Assembly (NCBI GenBank): GCA_032158295.1
Contig: JASTWB010000032.1
Location: 96,465-160,464 of the forward strand
Reading direction: 5' to 3'
DNA length: 64,000 nucleotides
Source of the DNA: Pycnopodia helianthoides
Taxonomy: Eukaryota; Echinodermata; Asteroidea; Forcipulatida; Asteriidae
Below, in pieces: positions 1-9,927 of the stretch (its first letter is position 1; the number at the start of each line of letters is the position of its first letter). Both the position numbers and the translations under genes were made by a program. The notes below the pieces were generated by a model. That model was not told the origin of the DNA and did no database searches. It saw only the letters and a list, made by a program, of their open reading frames with translations.

Positions 1-1336
1 TTACCATATTTGAGGCAGTAGTGTCACAAAAGGATACAACTGCCCAAGATTTTCTCACCAGACATGAAACAACCAATATTGGCCCTAATCACAACCAAAG
101 CTGAAGACAGCACAGACTGTCTTGCTTGTGTTAATGTTCAAGGGGAATTCCCAAATGTGTGACTTTCAACGAAGGGGGCGCTGTTCACAACACTTTGAAT
201 CTGTCTATCTATAATAATAATATACTAATTTGAGAAACGTGTCTGTTTGTTTTAGAAAAAAAAAACTCTGAAGTGCCTGCATAAATCTGGCTGAATTTTT
301 TTGTACTGCATTCGTTTGGAACGGTGCGGCGCGGCGATCAGCCTGAGAGAACACGAATTTGTATTTTCGTTCTATTGTCAAATATTGATTTTGTGTGCAA
401 GACTTCATCGAAAGAGGACGTGTTGCAAAAACAACATCGATGTGCGGCACGCGATTTTTGTTTCAGAACACACGCTGGCTATTGTATACCCACATAAGCT
501 GTAGGCGCCTTGCAGGATGCGACATTTTTTCCCCAGCGCGGTAAAGGCCATCATTTGCATTTTCGCTTCTCATTGGCTGGATGCTGCTGTTTTATTCAAG
601 TTGGGAAGCACTTGCATGTTCGCCTATGTAAATTGTACATGTATGTACATGTACTGTTACACACTGTGCACGCGCATACAGTACATAGTGATCTATTTGC
701 TTTTGCGCGGACGTGTTAAATAATTTGTGAACATGTAGGCCTAGGCCTACCTGAAACAATACTCAGTGTGATCATGGACTGTGAGTGTATACGTCTCATT
801 GTAGATAACTGTCGTCCTTCTTTGAATAAGGATTATACTTGGTTTATGATCCCAAACTGAAGCCAATAAATTGGTCACCTAGTACTGACCATATTTACTC
901 CCCTTTTGACCCGTGGAGGTAGATTTCCTCCATGGTTGACCATTACCCCCATCCGACCTTCTAGGAAATGATATGTCACTGATCTTATATATTTTCTCTG
1001 TGACATCATCTCTATATCTAGACATACCCCCCCCCTCTCAAGAAACCCTTGAAAGTCTTCTAAATTAAGCTTCAAGATTGTTCTTATCCTGGTCGACTCT
1101 CCTCGTTTTTGATTGTTTCAAGGGACTTGTGTCAACATTGTTATTTTCTCATTTACATCGTGTGTTTTGTTTCTTTTTTTATCTAATTAATTATTTGCCA
1201 TTAAATAAAGACCCTATTTAGTTATATAACACTACTAATAATAATGCGACAGTCAGTATATATCACTTTCAAGTCGTATTGAACAAGGCAGCAATTAGCC
1301 AAAATGGGCTTGGATATTTTGTATCATCTTCAAACT
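1..1336. repeat. Direct duplication, outer copy (left part of the array arm)
   Basis: Positions 1-743 match 3306-4049 almost base for base, and 744-1336 continue as the sequence found again at 23029-23624. The two copies are therefore a direct tandem duplication with a period of about 3.3 kb, one copy of which was later split by an 18,977-bp insertion. Homology stops near 1336, where the sequence switches into the middle of a fibrinogen exon; a short shared stretch (about AGGTTGAACC) lies near the switch. The copy starts at the window edge, so its true outer boundary is not visible. The insertion-free site is GTAGGCCTAGGCCTACCTG at about 735-753. Confidence 0.9.
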
Positions 1337-1337
1337 A

Positions 1338-1406
1338 AAGGTTGAACCGTGTACACGCCACTCCTCGATACACCCCCTGCAAGAATCACTGAACAATCCA
1401 TTGGAA
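1338..1406 (-). pseudogene. Truncated first fibrinogen-domain exon of the left-arm FReD gene
   Basis: Read on the minus strand, this begins after a TACAG acceptor and matches the first 69 or so nucleotides of the fibrinogen exon at 34364-34494, encoding the domain start with the DCSV...SGVY signature. It is cut off at about 1338 by the junction of the 3.3-kb tandem duplication, so the donor and the [11 protein letters not shown] part are missing. Because the duplication continues past the left edge, an intact version may lie just outside the window. Confidence 0.75.
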
Positions 1407-1440
1407 CTGTACAAATATGTATAAAACGAAACGTAGCTTG

Positions 1441-1645
1441 TTAACCCCGTATCTGCAAAGGCAATATAATTCCAACAGGTAAACATTGCACATGTATTAC
1501 TCCAGAGTTCATTATCGGATTTACAAGTATCATTTCCCCTACGTATCTAGTAATAACTGCGGGATATGAACCCGCGACCTCAGGGTTGACATTAACCAGC
1601 ATTCTCCATCCCAAGCTACAAAACACTTATATAACAGTAATAAAG
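1441..1645 (-). repeat. Intronic repeat module with tRNA B-box-like core
   Basis: One of five related modules of about 200-250 bp in this window (also 1870-2015, 33760-33960, 34125-34330 and 62700-62945). On the minus strand the core is a GCGGGTTCATATCCCGC hairpin resembling a tRNA T-arm/B box, preceded by a TAGCTTGGGA segment. All copies sit in FReD introns next to the short linker exon, so they may simply be duplicated intron rather than an independent SINE. Confidence 0.5.
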
Positions 1646-1660
1646 CCACAATACCCTTAC

Positions 1661-1696
1661 CGGCTTCCGTCGTTGCGGTTCTCTCCGTTGCTTCAG
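1661..1696 (-). CDS. 36-nt linker exon of the left-arm FReD gene
   Basis: On the minus strand a 36-nt exon is bounded by TACAG upstream and GTAAGG downstream. It keeps the reading phase (phase 1 in, phase 1 out) and encodes a short Thr/Glu/Ala linker (..[11 protein letters not shown]..). It matches the exon at 34074-34109 in the right arm. The exon is inferred from splice sites, phase and conservation between the two arms. Confidence 0.6.
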
Positions 1697-1869
1697 CTGT
1701 ACGAGTCCGGTTCATGGGGAAGGTATATTTAAATCAAGTTAGTAGAAAAAAGGGAAAAAACGAAAACAAAAGCAATTATTACCGTATATCTGCAATTACT
1801 TTATTATTTGGTAACATTTATTTTCTCTTAATCCAGTGCAACGTTATTCCAAAAGAAAAATAATTCACA

Positions 1870-2015
1870 TGAATTACTCCAGAGCTCATCATCAGAACTA
1901 CACGTATCATTTTCTCTAAGTATCTAATAACTGTGGGATATGAACTCGCGACATCGGGATTGACGTTAACCAGCAGTCTTCATCCCAATCTATACCTAAC
2001 AGAGGTATTTACATT
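1870..2015 (-). repeat. Second copy of the intronic B-box-like module, left arm
   Basis: Diverged tandem neighbour of the module at 1441-1645, sharing the sequence around the ..GGTTCATATCCCACAG.. core and the stretch of about 60 bp downstream of it. The right arm has the same pair in the same order, so the duplication preceded the inversion. Confidence 0.45.
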
Positions 2016-2039
2016 GATAAAGCCTAAAGTGTTATTTCA

Positions 2040-3305
2040 CGTAAATACTTGACATAGTGTGTCCACGGTAAAACAAACACATTTAAAAAAAAAAATACTT
2101 TGTGGGTGGAAGGGACTTGGGATACAAGTAAACAAAATCGACTTTTCAAATCCATATATAGCCCCTTGCCATGGTAACAGCTCGTTTTGTGTTTTGGGCA
2201 TTTAAGGGCGATTTGGGGGTCTGAATAACTGTTTTTTTTAGCTCATATTTATAACTCCACCCTACCAAAATGCAAATTTATTTCATAAAACCTTTTTATA
2301 TCCCTACAAAGTGTCATCATTGGCTTTACTTGAGAAAAAACTTATTGCTATAAATTTCACCATAATGCTATTTTTGCATCATGCATTAAAGCATGTTTTT
2401 AGATCTTGCAAAATCTAAATTTTTACCCTATTTTTGGCCCTCAAAATATAAATTTGCCAGTGGTCTCAGAAATTGACCTTTCGGTTGTGATTAGGGCCAA
2501 CATTGGTCTTTTCACAACTGGGGAGAAAAACTTGGGCAATTGTTTCCTGCTGTAAAAACACTGCCTCCAAATTTGACTTTTTCCCAAAACAGGGAAAATG
2601 CACAAAAACATCCTAATTCAAAGAGGCCCTTCGCACCAGCAGAGGAACATGTTTAAAGAGGTCCATGCAAGACAAAGGCCAGGCTTTGAAAGTAGGAAAA
2701 CAAAGTAAAAGTTCTGAAGATTATGCCTGAATCAGAGCTTTTCCCCTTTTCCGAAAAACCGTAAACCATTATCAAACATTACTGGCTGAATTGTCTATTC
2801 ATGTTAAATTAACCTACTGTTTTTTTAATTATTTGCAACAGTGCAACTATAATGAACTCCTGCCCCGATGGGGGAATTGCTGACAGAGGGCCAAAAATGG
2901 TGGATGGCCAGTTAGATACTTTGGTTGATTTTCGCTCATTTTAAAAGTTTGTTTTTGTTTTGATGGGGATAAAAAGGTTTACACTAGGTGGCATGCAGGG
3001 GACAGAGGAGACTGTATGAAGAATGTCACAAAGGACAACTTGTAAAAAAATGCTCATTGCACTACTTCTCTATTTGCAATGGGAATCGTACATACAAGGT
3101 AAAACAGTCATGATAAATAACGAACTCTATATGGCGAAGCATGGGTTATGGCTTGGTTGGATACCACATTTTACAAATACTTGGTATTCATTAAATAGCG
3201 GGCCTGGAAACTGTGCCAGATTTTTAAAAGCATCCTTTCTTTGTGTATTATTATTTCAAACTAAGGGAAAAACTTCATATACATTTTTCCTGTTTTGGGA
3301 AAAAT
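2040..3305. repeat. Single-copy part of the left inverted-repeat arm (FReD intron)
   Basis: This intronic stretch occurs once in the left arm and reappears inverted at about 32460-33760. No coding exon is visible; the short open frames here are not conserved as protein between the arms. Confidence 0.8.
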
Positions 3306-4049
3306 TACCATATTTGAGGCAGTAGTGTCACAAAAGGATACAACTGCCCAAGATTTTCTCACCAGACATGAAACAACCAATATTGGCCCTAATCACAACC
3401 AAAGCTGAAGACAGCACAGACTGTCTTGCTTGTGTTAATGTTCAAGGGGAATTCCCAAATGTGTGACTTTCAACGAAGGGGGCGCTGTTCACAACACTTT
3501 GAATCTGTCTATCTATAATAATAATATACTAATTTGAGAAACGTGTCTGTTTGTTTTAGAAAAAAAAAAAACTCTGAAGTGCCTGCATAAATCTGGCTGA
3601 AATTTTTTGTACTGCATTCTTTTGGAACGGTGCGGCGCGGCGATCAGCCTGAGAGAACACGAATTTGTATTTTCGTTCTATTGTCAAATATTGATTTTGT
3701 GTGCAAGACTTCATCGAAAGAGGACGTGTTGCAAAAACAACATCGATGTGCGGCACGCGATTTTTGTTTCAGAACACACGCTGGCTATTGTATACCCACA
3801 TAAGCTGTAGGCGCCTCGCAGGATGCGACATTTTTTCCCCAGCGCGGTAAAGGCCATCATTTGCATTTTCGCTTCTCATTGGCTGGATGCTGCTGTTTTA
3901 TTCAAGTTGGGAAGCACTTGCATGTTCGCCTATGTAAATTGTACATGTATGTACATGTACTGTTACACACTGTGCACGCGCATACAGTACATAGTGATCT
4001 ATTTGCTTTTGCGCGGACGTGTTAAATAATTTGTGAACATGTAGGCCTA
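3306..4049. repeat. Direct duplication, inner copy, left of the array insertion
   Basis: Matches 1-743 nearly perfectly and also matches, inverted, the right arm at about 30555-32480. It ends in GTAGGCCTA at 4041-4049, where the inserted array begins. The sequence resumes at 23027 with TAGGCCTACCTG, giving a TA target duplication (4048-4049 and 23027-23028). Confidence 0.9.
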
Positions 4050-4253
4050 CAATCCCGGCCATATCTCGTTGGGCCCCCCTGCCCCCTTTCAATGTTAAAT
4101 CACATTGTTGCACGGTCTTCTGCGTTCCAGACAACATTGAGCGGGGGGACGGGGGACGGGGAAGAGAATGTTTATTGTGAGACAGGGAATGGTTATTGTA
4201 TGGTTATTTTAACGTTATAGGAACGGGTGGCCCAAGCATTTTGGCCGGGATTG
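4050..4253. mobile_element. 204-bp end element, left copy
   Basis: Starts CAATCCCGGCC and ends GGCCGGGATTG, an 11-bp perfect terminal inverted repeat, with C-rich left and G-rich right halves and no coding potential. Exactly 204 bp also at 11815-12018 and 22823-23026. Its right half resembles the last part of the head region of every 1.9-kb unit (GGGTGGCCCAAGCATTTTG then CGGGATTGTCTG), so it looks like a MITE-like deletion form of the same family. Confidence 0.85.
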
Positions 4254-6142
4254 TCTGAAATTCTTTCAGCGTGATTTTTTAATTTCTTATTACAAAATAA
4301 GGCTTTAAAAAGACTATGAATGTCCATAGACACTGAATGTCCGTTTACTGCTGAGTAGGACGTTACAAAAAACAGCAAGGATGTTTTTGTGGGGGGGGGG
4401 GGGGACGACGGGGAGAGAATGTTTATTGTCAGGGGATGTCGACAGTGAATGTTTATTGTAGCGTTGGGAATGGGTGGCCCAAGCATTTTGCGCGGGATTG
4501 TCTGAAAGTTCCTTTAGTTGATTTTGCGGAGTTGACTGCACACAGATATACTCCAATCTTTGGTGGATCAGAGACAATTCATAAGTGAAGCAAAGCATTT
4601 GATACATAGTTATAGAAAGCAAGAGCCAATTTACAACATGGTGTTTCGTGGCTTAATTTCGAACGAAAATCGTGCATATATTCGTCTTTTGCGGAAGAGC
4701 GGAAAATCACAGAGAAAAATAGCGGCAACGTGCAATGTATCCCGTAGTTCTGTTCAGCGGATTTGCAAACATGAAGGGCAAGTTCACCGGTGTCACCGTG
4801 GCCGAGGTGGGCGAAAAAGACTTCTTTTTGAGCGCCAGGAGCGTCTTTTGGTGAGAAATGTACAGAAACTTAGGAAAACAGAGGGGCCATTTACCTCGGC
4901 AAGACTAAAGTCTGCATGCGGACTGATGCATGTCTCAGATAGAACCATGAGGCGCGCCATGAATAGACTTGGATTCAAGTACAGGCAAGCTCGTAAAAAG
5001 GGACTTGTAACGGATTTGGATCTGAAGAAGAGAGTGGGGTTCGCCAAGAAGATGACCCGTCAGTACCCGCCAAATGTGTGGACAGATCACGCATGTCTGA
5101 CGGTTCACCACACGATTCACCATGGCATGTTTGCTTGTAACTTACGTGAAAAAGGTTTTTGTTCAACACGAAAAGGGCATTACAGTCCACAAACAACACA
5201 TAACCTGTTCATATTCTTTTGAACCACCTCAATCGGTTATTTGGCAGAAAATCAAACGGTTAACCCTCAAAACCAAAATAGAAAAGAAATTTATGAAATC
5301 TCTTTATTTACTCTACTACGGTGAACCGTGTAGACTTGGTTTCAAGCCTGCGATCGTGGCTTTTAGTCTACTTGATGGCCAATACATTATTGGGCCAAAT
5401 AGCGCACATTGTTAGATTGGCCCATGATAGCTTATCTGTGGGGGCGTTTCTCGTGCCTGATACAGAGGAATAACCGCAATATCAGACTTGAAATCAAGTC
5501 TATGAATGGTGTAAGTCTATGAATGGTGTAATGGTTAAGAGATACGCTTAACAAGTCAAATGTCTTGAACCTAAATGGAGTTCAGGAGAGACAAAATGCT
5601 CGTGTTTTTTTTTTCTTTCTTATTTTTATCACCTTCCTCGACAAACAATGAATGTTCATTGCTTATAACCATTCTTTCATTTTTCAATCCCATTGTTTCT
5701 ATTCTCTTTATTACTTATTTTGTATTAATGCTCACAACATAATACCACCCCCAACAAAAGAATTACACAAATTTCAACAACAAAAATAATGCCTGTGTGT
5801 GTTCTTTTGTGTTCAAACGCTCTACTCGGCATAGAATAGTCATTTACTGTCAAAGCACAATCATAGTCAGCCCCCCCCCCCCCGACAAAAACATCCTCAC
5901 TGCTTCGAATTGTGTATTAACGCCGTTTTCAGCAATACATGAACATTGGCTGTCTCTGAACATTCTTAGTCAGCCCCCCCCCCCCTCTCACACCCACAAA
6001 AACATCCTCGCTGATTTGAATTTTGTTTTAACGCTCTACTCAGCGATGAATGGCAATCACTGTCTTTGGACATTCATAGTCATTTTAAAGCCTTATTTTG
6101 TAATGTTTAACCAAAAAATTCACGCTTAAAAAATTTCAGACA
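4252..6142 (+). repeat. Array unit 1 (1,891 bp)
   Basis: Begins TGTCTGAAATTC and ends TTTCAGACA. The ends are imperfect inverted repeats of about 100 bp or more: both sides carry TTACAAAATAAGGCTTTAAA and GACTATGAATGTCC, then a poly-G (head) or poly-C (tail) tract beside GGATGTTTTTGT. The tail repeats a module of about 110 bp three times. A truncated transposase ORF lies in the middle. The unit also contains TGGTGTAATGG, which resembles a tRNA A box. Confidence 0.9.
4638..5222 (+). CDS. Truncated Tc1-like transposase, DNA-binding part only (unit 1)
   Basis: 194 aa from the first ATG (MVFRGLISNENRAYIRLL). Residues about 1-50 form a helix-turn-helix with the Tc1 pattern GKSQRKIAATCNVSRSSVQRI. 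A GRGGRKRLL segment, like the GRP(R)K hook of Tc1 proteins, then a second helical domain (SARLKSACGL, DRTMRRAMNRLGFKYR) follow. After ARKKGLVTDLDLKKRVGFAKK and NVWTD, where family members enter the DDE catalytic core, the frame runs into unrelated sequence and stops. No DDE residues remain, so it cannot cut DNA; it might still bind element ends. The frame is also open about 26 codons upstream, but without an ATG. Confidence 0.75.
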   Translation: MVFRGLISNENRAYIRLLRKSGKSQRKIAATCNVSRSSVQRICKHEGQVHRCHRGRGGRKRLLFERQERLLVRNVQKLRKTEGPFTSARLKSACGLMHVSDRTMRRAMNRLGFKYRQARKKGLVTDLDLKKRVGFAKKMTRQYPPNVWTDHACLTVHHTIHHGMFACNLREKGFCSTRKGHYSPQTTHNLFIFF

Positions 6143-8032
6143 TGTCTGAAATTCTTTCAGCGTGATTTTTTAATTTCTTATTACAAAATAAGGCTTTAAA
6201 AAGACTATGAATGTCCATAGACACTGAATGTCCGTTTACTGCTGAGTAGGACGTTACAAAAAACAGCAAGGATGTTTTTGTGGGGGGGGGGGACGACGGG
6301 GAGAGAATGTTTATTGTCAGGGGATGTCGACAGTGAATGTTTATTGTAGCGTTGGGAATGGGTGGCCCAAGCATTTTGCGCGGGATTGTCTGAAAGTTCC
6401 TTTAGTTGATTTTGCGGAGTTGACTGCACACAGATATACTCCAATCTTTGGTGGATCAGAGACAATTCATAAGTGAAGCAAAGCATTTGATACATAGTTA
6501 TAGAAAGCAAGAGCCAATTTACAACATGGTGTTTCGTGGCTTAATTTCGAACGAAAATCGTGCATATATTCGTCTTTTGCGGAAGAGCGGAAAATCACAG
6601 AGAAAAATAGCGGCAACGTGCAATGTATCCCGTAGTTCTGTTCAGCGGATTTGCAAACATGAAGGGCAAGTTCACCGGTGTCACCGTGGCCGAGGTGGGC
6701 GAAAAAGACTTCTTTTTGAGCGCCAGGAGCGTCTTTTGGTGAGAAATGTACAGAAACTTAGGAAAACAGAGGGGCCATTTACCTCGGCAAGACTAAAGTC
6801 TGCATGCGGACTGAAGCATGTCTCAGATAGAACCATGAGGGCGCGCCATGAATAGACTTGGATTCAAGTACAGGCAAGCTCGTAAAAAGGGACTTGTAAC
6901 GGATTTGGATCTGAAGAAGAGAGTGGGGTTCGCCAAGAAGATGACCCGTCAGTACCCGCCAAATGTGTGGACAGATCACGCATGTCTGACGGTTCACCAC
7001 ACGATTCACCATGGCATGTTTGCTTGTAACTTACGTGAAAAAGGTTTTTGTTCAACACGAAAAGGGCATTACAGTCCACAAACAACACATAACCTGTTCA
7101 TATTCTTTTGAACCACCTCAATCGGTTATTTGGCAGAAAATCAAACGGTTAACCCTCAAAACCAAAATAGAAAAGAAATTTATGAAATCTCTTTATTTAC
7201 TCTACTACGGTGAACCGTGTAGACTTGGTTTCAAGCCTGCGATCGTGGCTTTTAGTCTACTTGATGGCCAATACATTATTGGGCCAAATAGCGCACATTG
7301 TTAGATTGGCCCATGATAGCTTATCTGTGGGGGCGTTTCTCGTGCCTGATACAGAGGAATAACCGCAATATCAGACTTGAAATCAAGTCTATGAATGGTG
7401 TAAGTCTATGAATGGTGTAATGGTTAAGAGATACGCTTAACAAGTCAAATGTCTTGAACCTAAATGGAGTTCAGGAGAGACAAAATGCTCGTGTTTTTTT
7501 TTTTTCTTTCTTATTTTTATCACCTTCCTCGACAAACAATGAATGTTCATTGCTTATAACCATTCTTTCATTTTTCAATCCCATTGTTTCTATTCTCTTA
7601 TTACTTATTTTGTATTAATGCTCACAACATAATACCACCCCCAACAAAAGAATTACACAAATTTCAACAACAAAAATAATGCCTGTGTGTGTTCTTTTGT
7701 GTTCAAACGCTCTACTCGGCATAGAATAGTCATTTACTGTCAAAGCACAATCATAGTCAGCCCCCCCCCCTCCCCGACAAAAACATCCTCACTGCTTCGA
7801 ATTGTGTATTAACGCCGTTTTCAGCAATACATGAACATTGGCTGTCTCTGAACATTCTTAGTCAGCCCCCCCCCTCTCCACACCCACAAAAACATCCTCG
7901 CTGATTTGAATTTTGTTTTAACGCTCTACTCAGCGATGAATGGCAATCACTGTCTTTGGACATTCATAGTCATTTTAAAGCCTTATTTTGTAATGTTTAA
8001 CCAAAAAATTCACGTTTAAAAAATTTCAGACA
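6143..8032 (+). repeat. Array unit 2 (1,890 bp)
   Basis: Joined directly to unit 1 through TTTCAGACATGTCTGAAA, the head-to-tail junction, which is itself a palindrome. The arrangement matches unit 1; differences are mostly in homopolymer lengths and scattered single bases. Confidence 0.9.
6526..7111 (+). pseudogene. Transposase fragment of unit 2, frameshifted
   Basis: Same N-terminal Tc1-like protein as unit 1, but an extra G at about 6840 (GAGGGCGCGCC instead of GAGGCGCGCC) stops the first frame at 6855. The second half continues from 6848. It carries AAGCATG where units 1, 4, 5, 6 and 10 have ATGCATG. Confidence 0.8.
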
Positions 8033-9927
8033 TGTCTGAAATTCTTTCAGCGTGATTTTTTAATTTCTTATTACAAAATAAGGCTTTAAAAAGACTATGA
8101 ATGTCCATAGACACTGAATGTCCGTTTACTGCTGAGTAGGACGTTACAAAAAACAGCAAGGATGTTTTTGTGGGGGGGGGGGGACGACGGGGAGAGAATG
8201 TTTATTGTCAGGGGATGTCGACAGTGAATGTTTATTGTAGCGTTGGAATGGGTGGCCCAAGCATTTTGCGCGGGATTGTCTGAAAGTTCCTTTAGTTGAT
8301 TTTGCGGAGTTGACTGCACACAGATATACTCCAATCTTTGGTGGATCAGAGACAATTCATAAGTGAAGCAAAGCATTTGATACATAGTTATAGAAAGCAA
8401 GAGCCAATTTACAACATGGTGTTTCGTGGCTTAATTTCGAACGAAAATCGTGCATATATTCGTCTTTTGCGGAAGAGGCGGAAAATCACAGAGAAAAATA
8501 GCGGCAACGTGCAATGTATCCCGTAGTTCTGTTCAGCGGATTTGCAAACATGAAGGGCAAGTTCACCGGTGTCACCGTGGCCGAGGTGGGCGAAAAAAGA
8601 CTTCTTTTTGAGCGCCAGGAGCGTCTTTTGGTGAGAAATGTACAGAAACTTAGGAAAACAGAGGGGCCATTTACCTCGGCAAGACTAAAGTCTGCATGCG
8701 GACTGAAGCATGTCTCAGATAGAACCATGAGGCGCGCCATGAATAGACTTGGATTCAAGTACAGGCAAGCTCGTAAAAAGGGACTTGTAACCGATTTGGA
8801 TCTGAAGAAGAGAGTGGGGTTCGCCAAGAAGATGACCCGTCAGTACCCGCCAAATGTGTGGACAGATCACGCATGTCTGACGGTTCACCACACGATTCAC
8901 CATGGCATGTTTGCTTGTAACTTACGTGAAAAAGGTTTTTGTTCAACACGAAAAGGGCATTACAGTCCACAAACAACACATAACCTGTTCATATTCTTTT
9001 GAACCACCACAATCGGTTATTTGGCAGAAAATCAAACGGTTAACCCTCAAAACCAAAATAGAAAAGAAATTTATGAAATCTCTTTATTTACTCTACTACG
9101 GTGAACCGTGTAGACTTGGTTTCAAGCCTGCGATCGTGGCTTTTAGTCTACTTGATGGCCAATACATTATTGGGCCAAATAGCGCACATTGTTAGATTGG
9201 CCCATGATAGCTTATCTGTGGGGGCGTTTCTCGTGCCTGATACAGAGGAATAACCGCAATATCAGACTTGAAATCAAGTCTATGAATGGTGTAAGTCTAT
9301 GAATGGTGTAATGGTTAAGAGATACGCTTAACAAGTCAAATGTCTTGAACCTAAATGGAGTTCAGGAGAGACAAAATGCTCGTGTTTTTTTTTTTCTTTC
9401 TTATTTTTATCACCTTCCTCGACAAACAATGAATGTTCATTGCTTATAACCATTCTTTCATTTTTCAATCCCATTGTTTCTATTCTCTTATTACTTATTT
9501 TGTATTAATGCTCACAACATAATACCACCCCCCAACAAAAGAATTACACAAATTTCAACAACAAAAATAATGCCTGTGTGTGTTCTTTTGTGTTCAAACG
9601 CTCTACTCGGCATAGAATAGTCATTTACTGTCAAAGCACAATCATAGTCAGCCCCCCCCCCCCTCCCCGACAAAAACATCCTCACTGCTTCGAATTGTGT
9701 ATTAACGCCGTTTTCAGCAATACATGAACATTGGCTGTCTCTGAACATTCTTAGTCAGCCCCCCCCCCCTCTCCACACCCACAAAAACATCCTCGCTGAT
9801 TTGAATTTTGTTTTAACGCTCTACTCAGCGATGAATGGCAATCACTGTCTTTGGACATTCATAGTCATTTTAAAGCCTTATTTTGTAATGTTTAACCAAA
9901 AAATTCACGCTTAAAAAATTTCAGACA
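8033..9927 (+). repeat. Array unit 3 (1,895 bp)
   Basis: Same structure and junctions as unit 2. Confidence 0.9.
8416..9002 (+). pseudogene. Transposase fragment of unit 3, frameshifted
   Basis: An extra G near 8477 (AGAGGCGG for AGAGCGG) ends the first frame at 8526. A second insertion near 8592 (an extra A in the GCGAAAAA run) means the later part is read from a different frame. The helix-turn-helix is therefore broken in this copy. Confidence 0.8.

Noticed and set aside
205..723. Short frames of 66-81 aa on both strands, repeated in each arm
   Set aside because: They recur only because the DNA is duplicated; indels between the copies change their frames, so they are not conserved as protein.
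4975..5199. Minus-strand frames of 62-84 aa in each array unit
   Set aside because: They are antisense shadows of the transposase fragment and have no features of their own.
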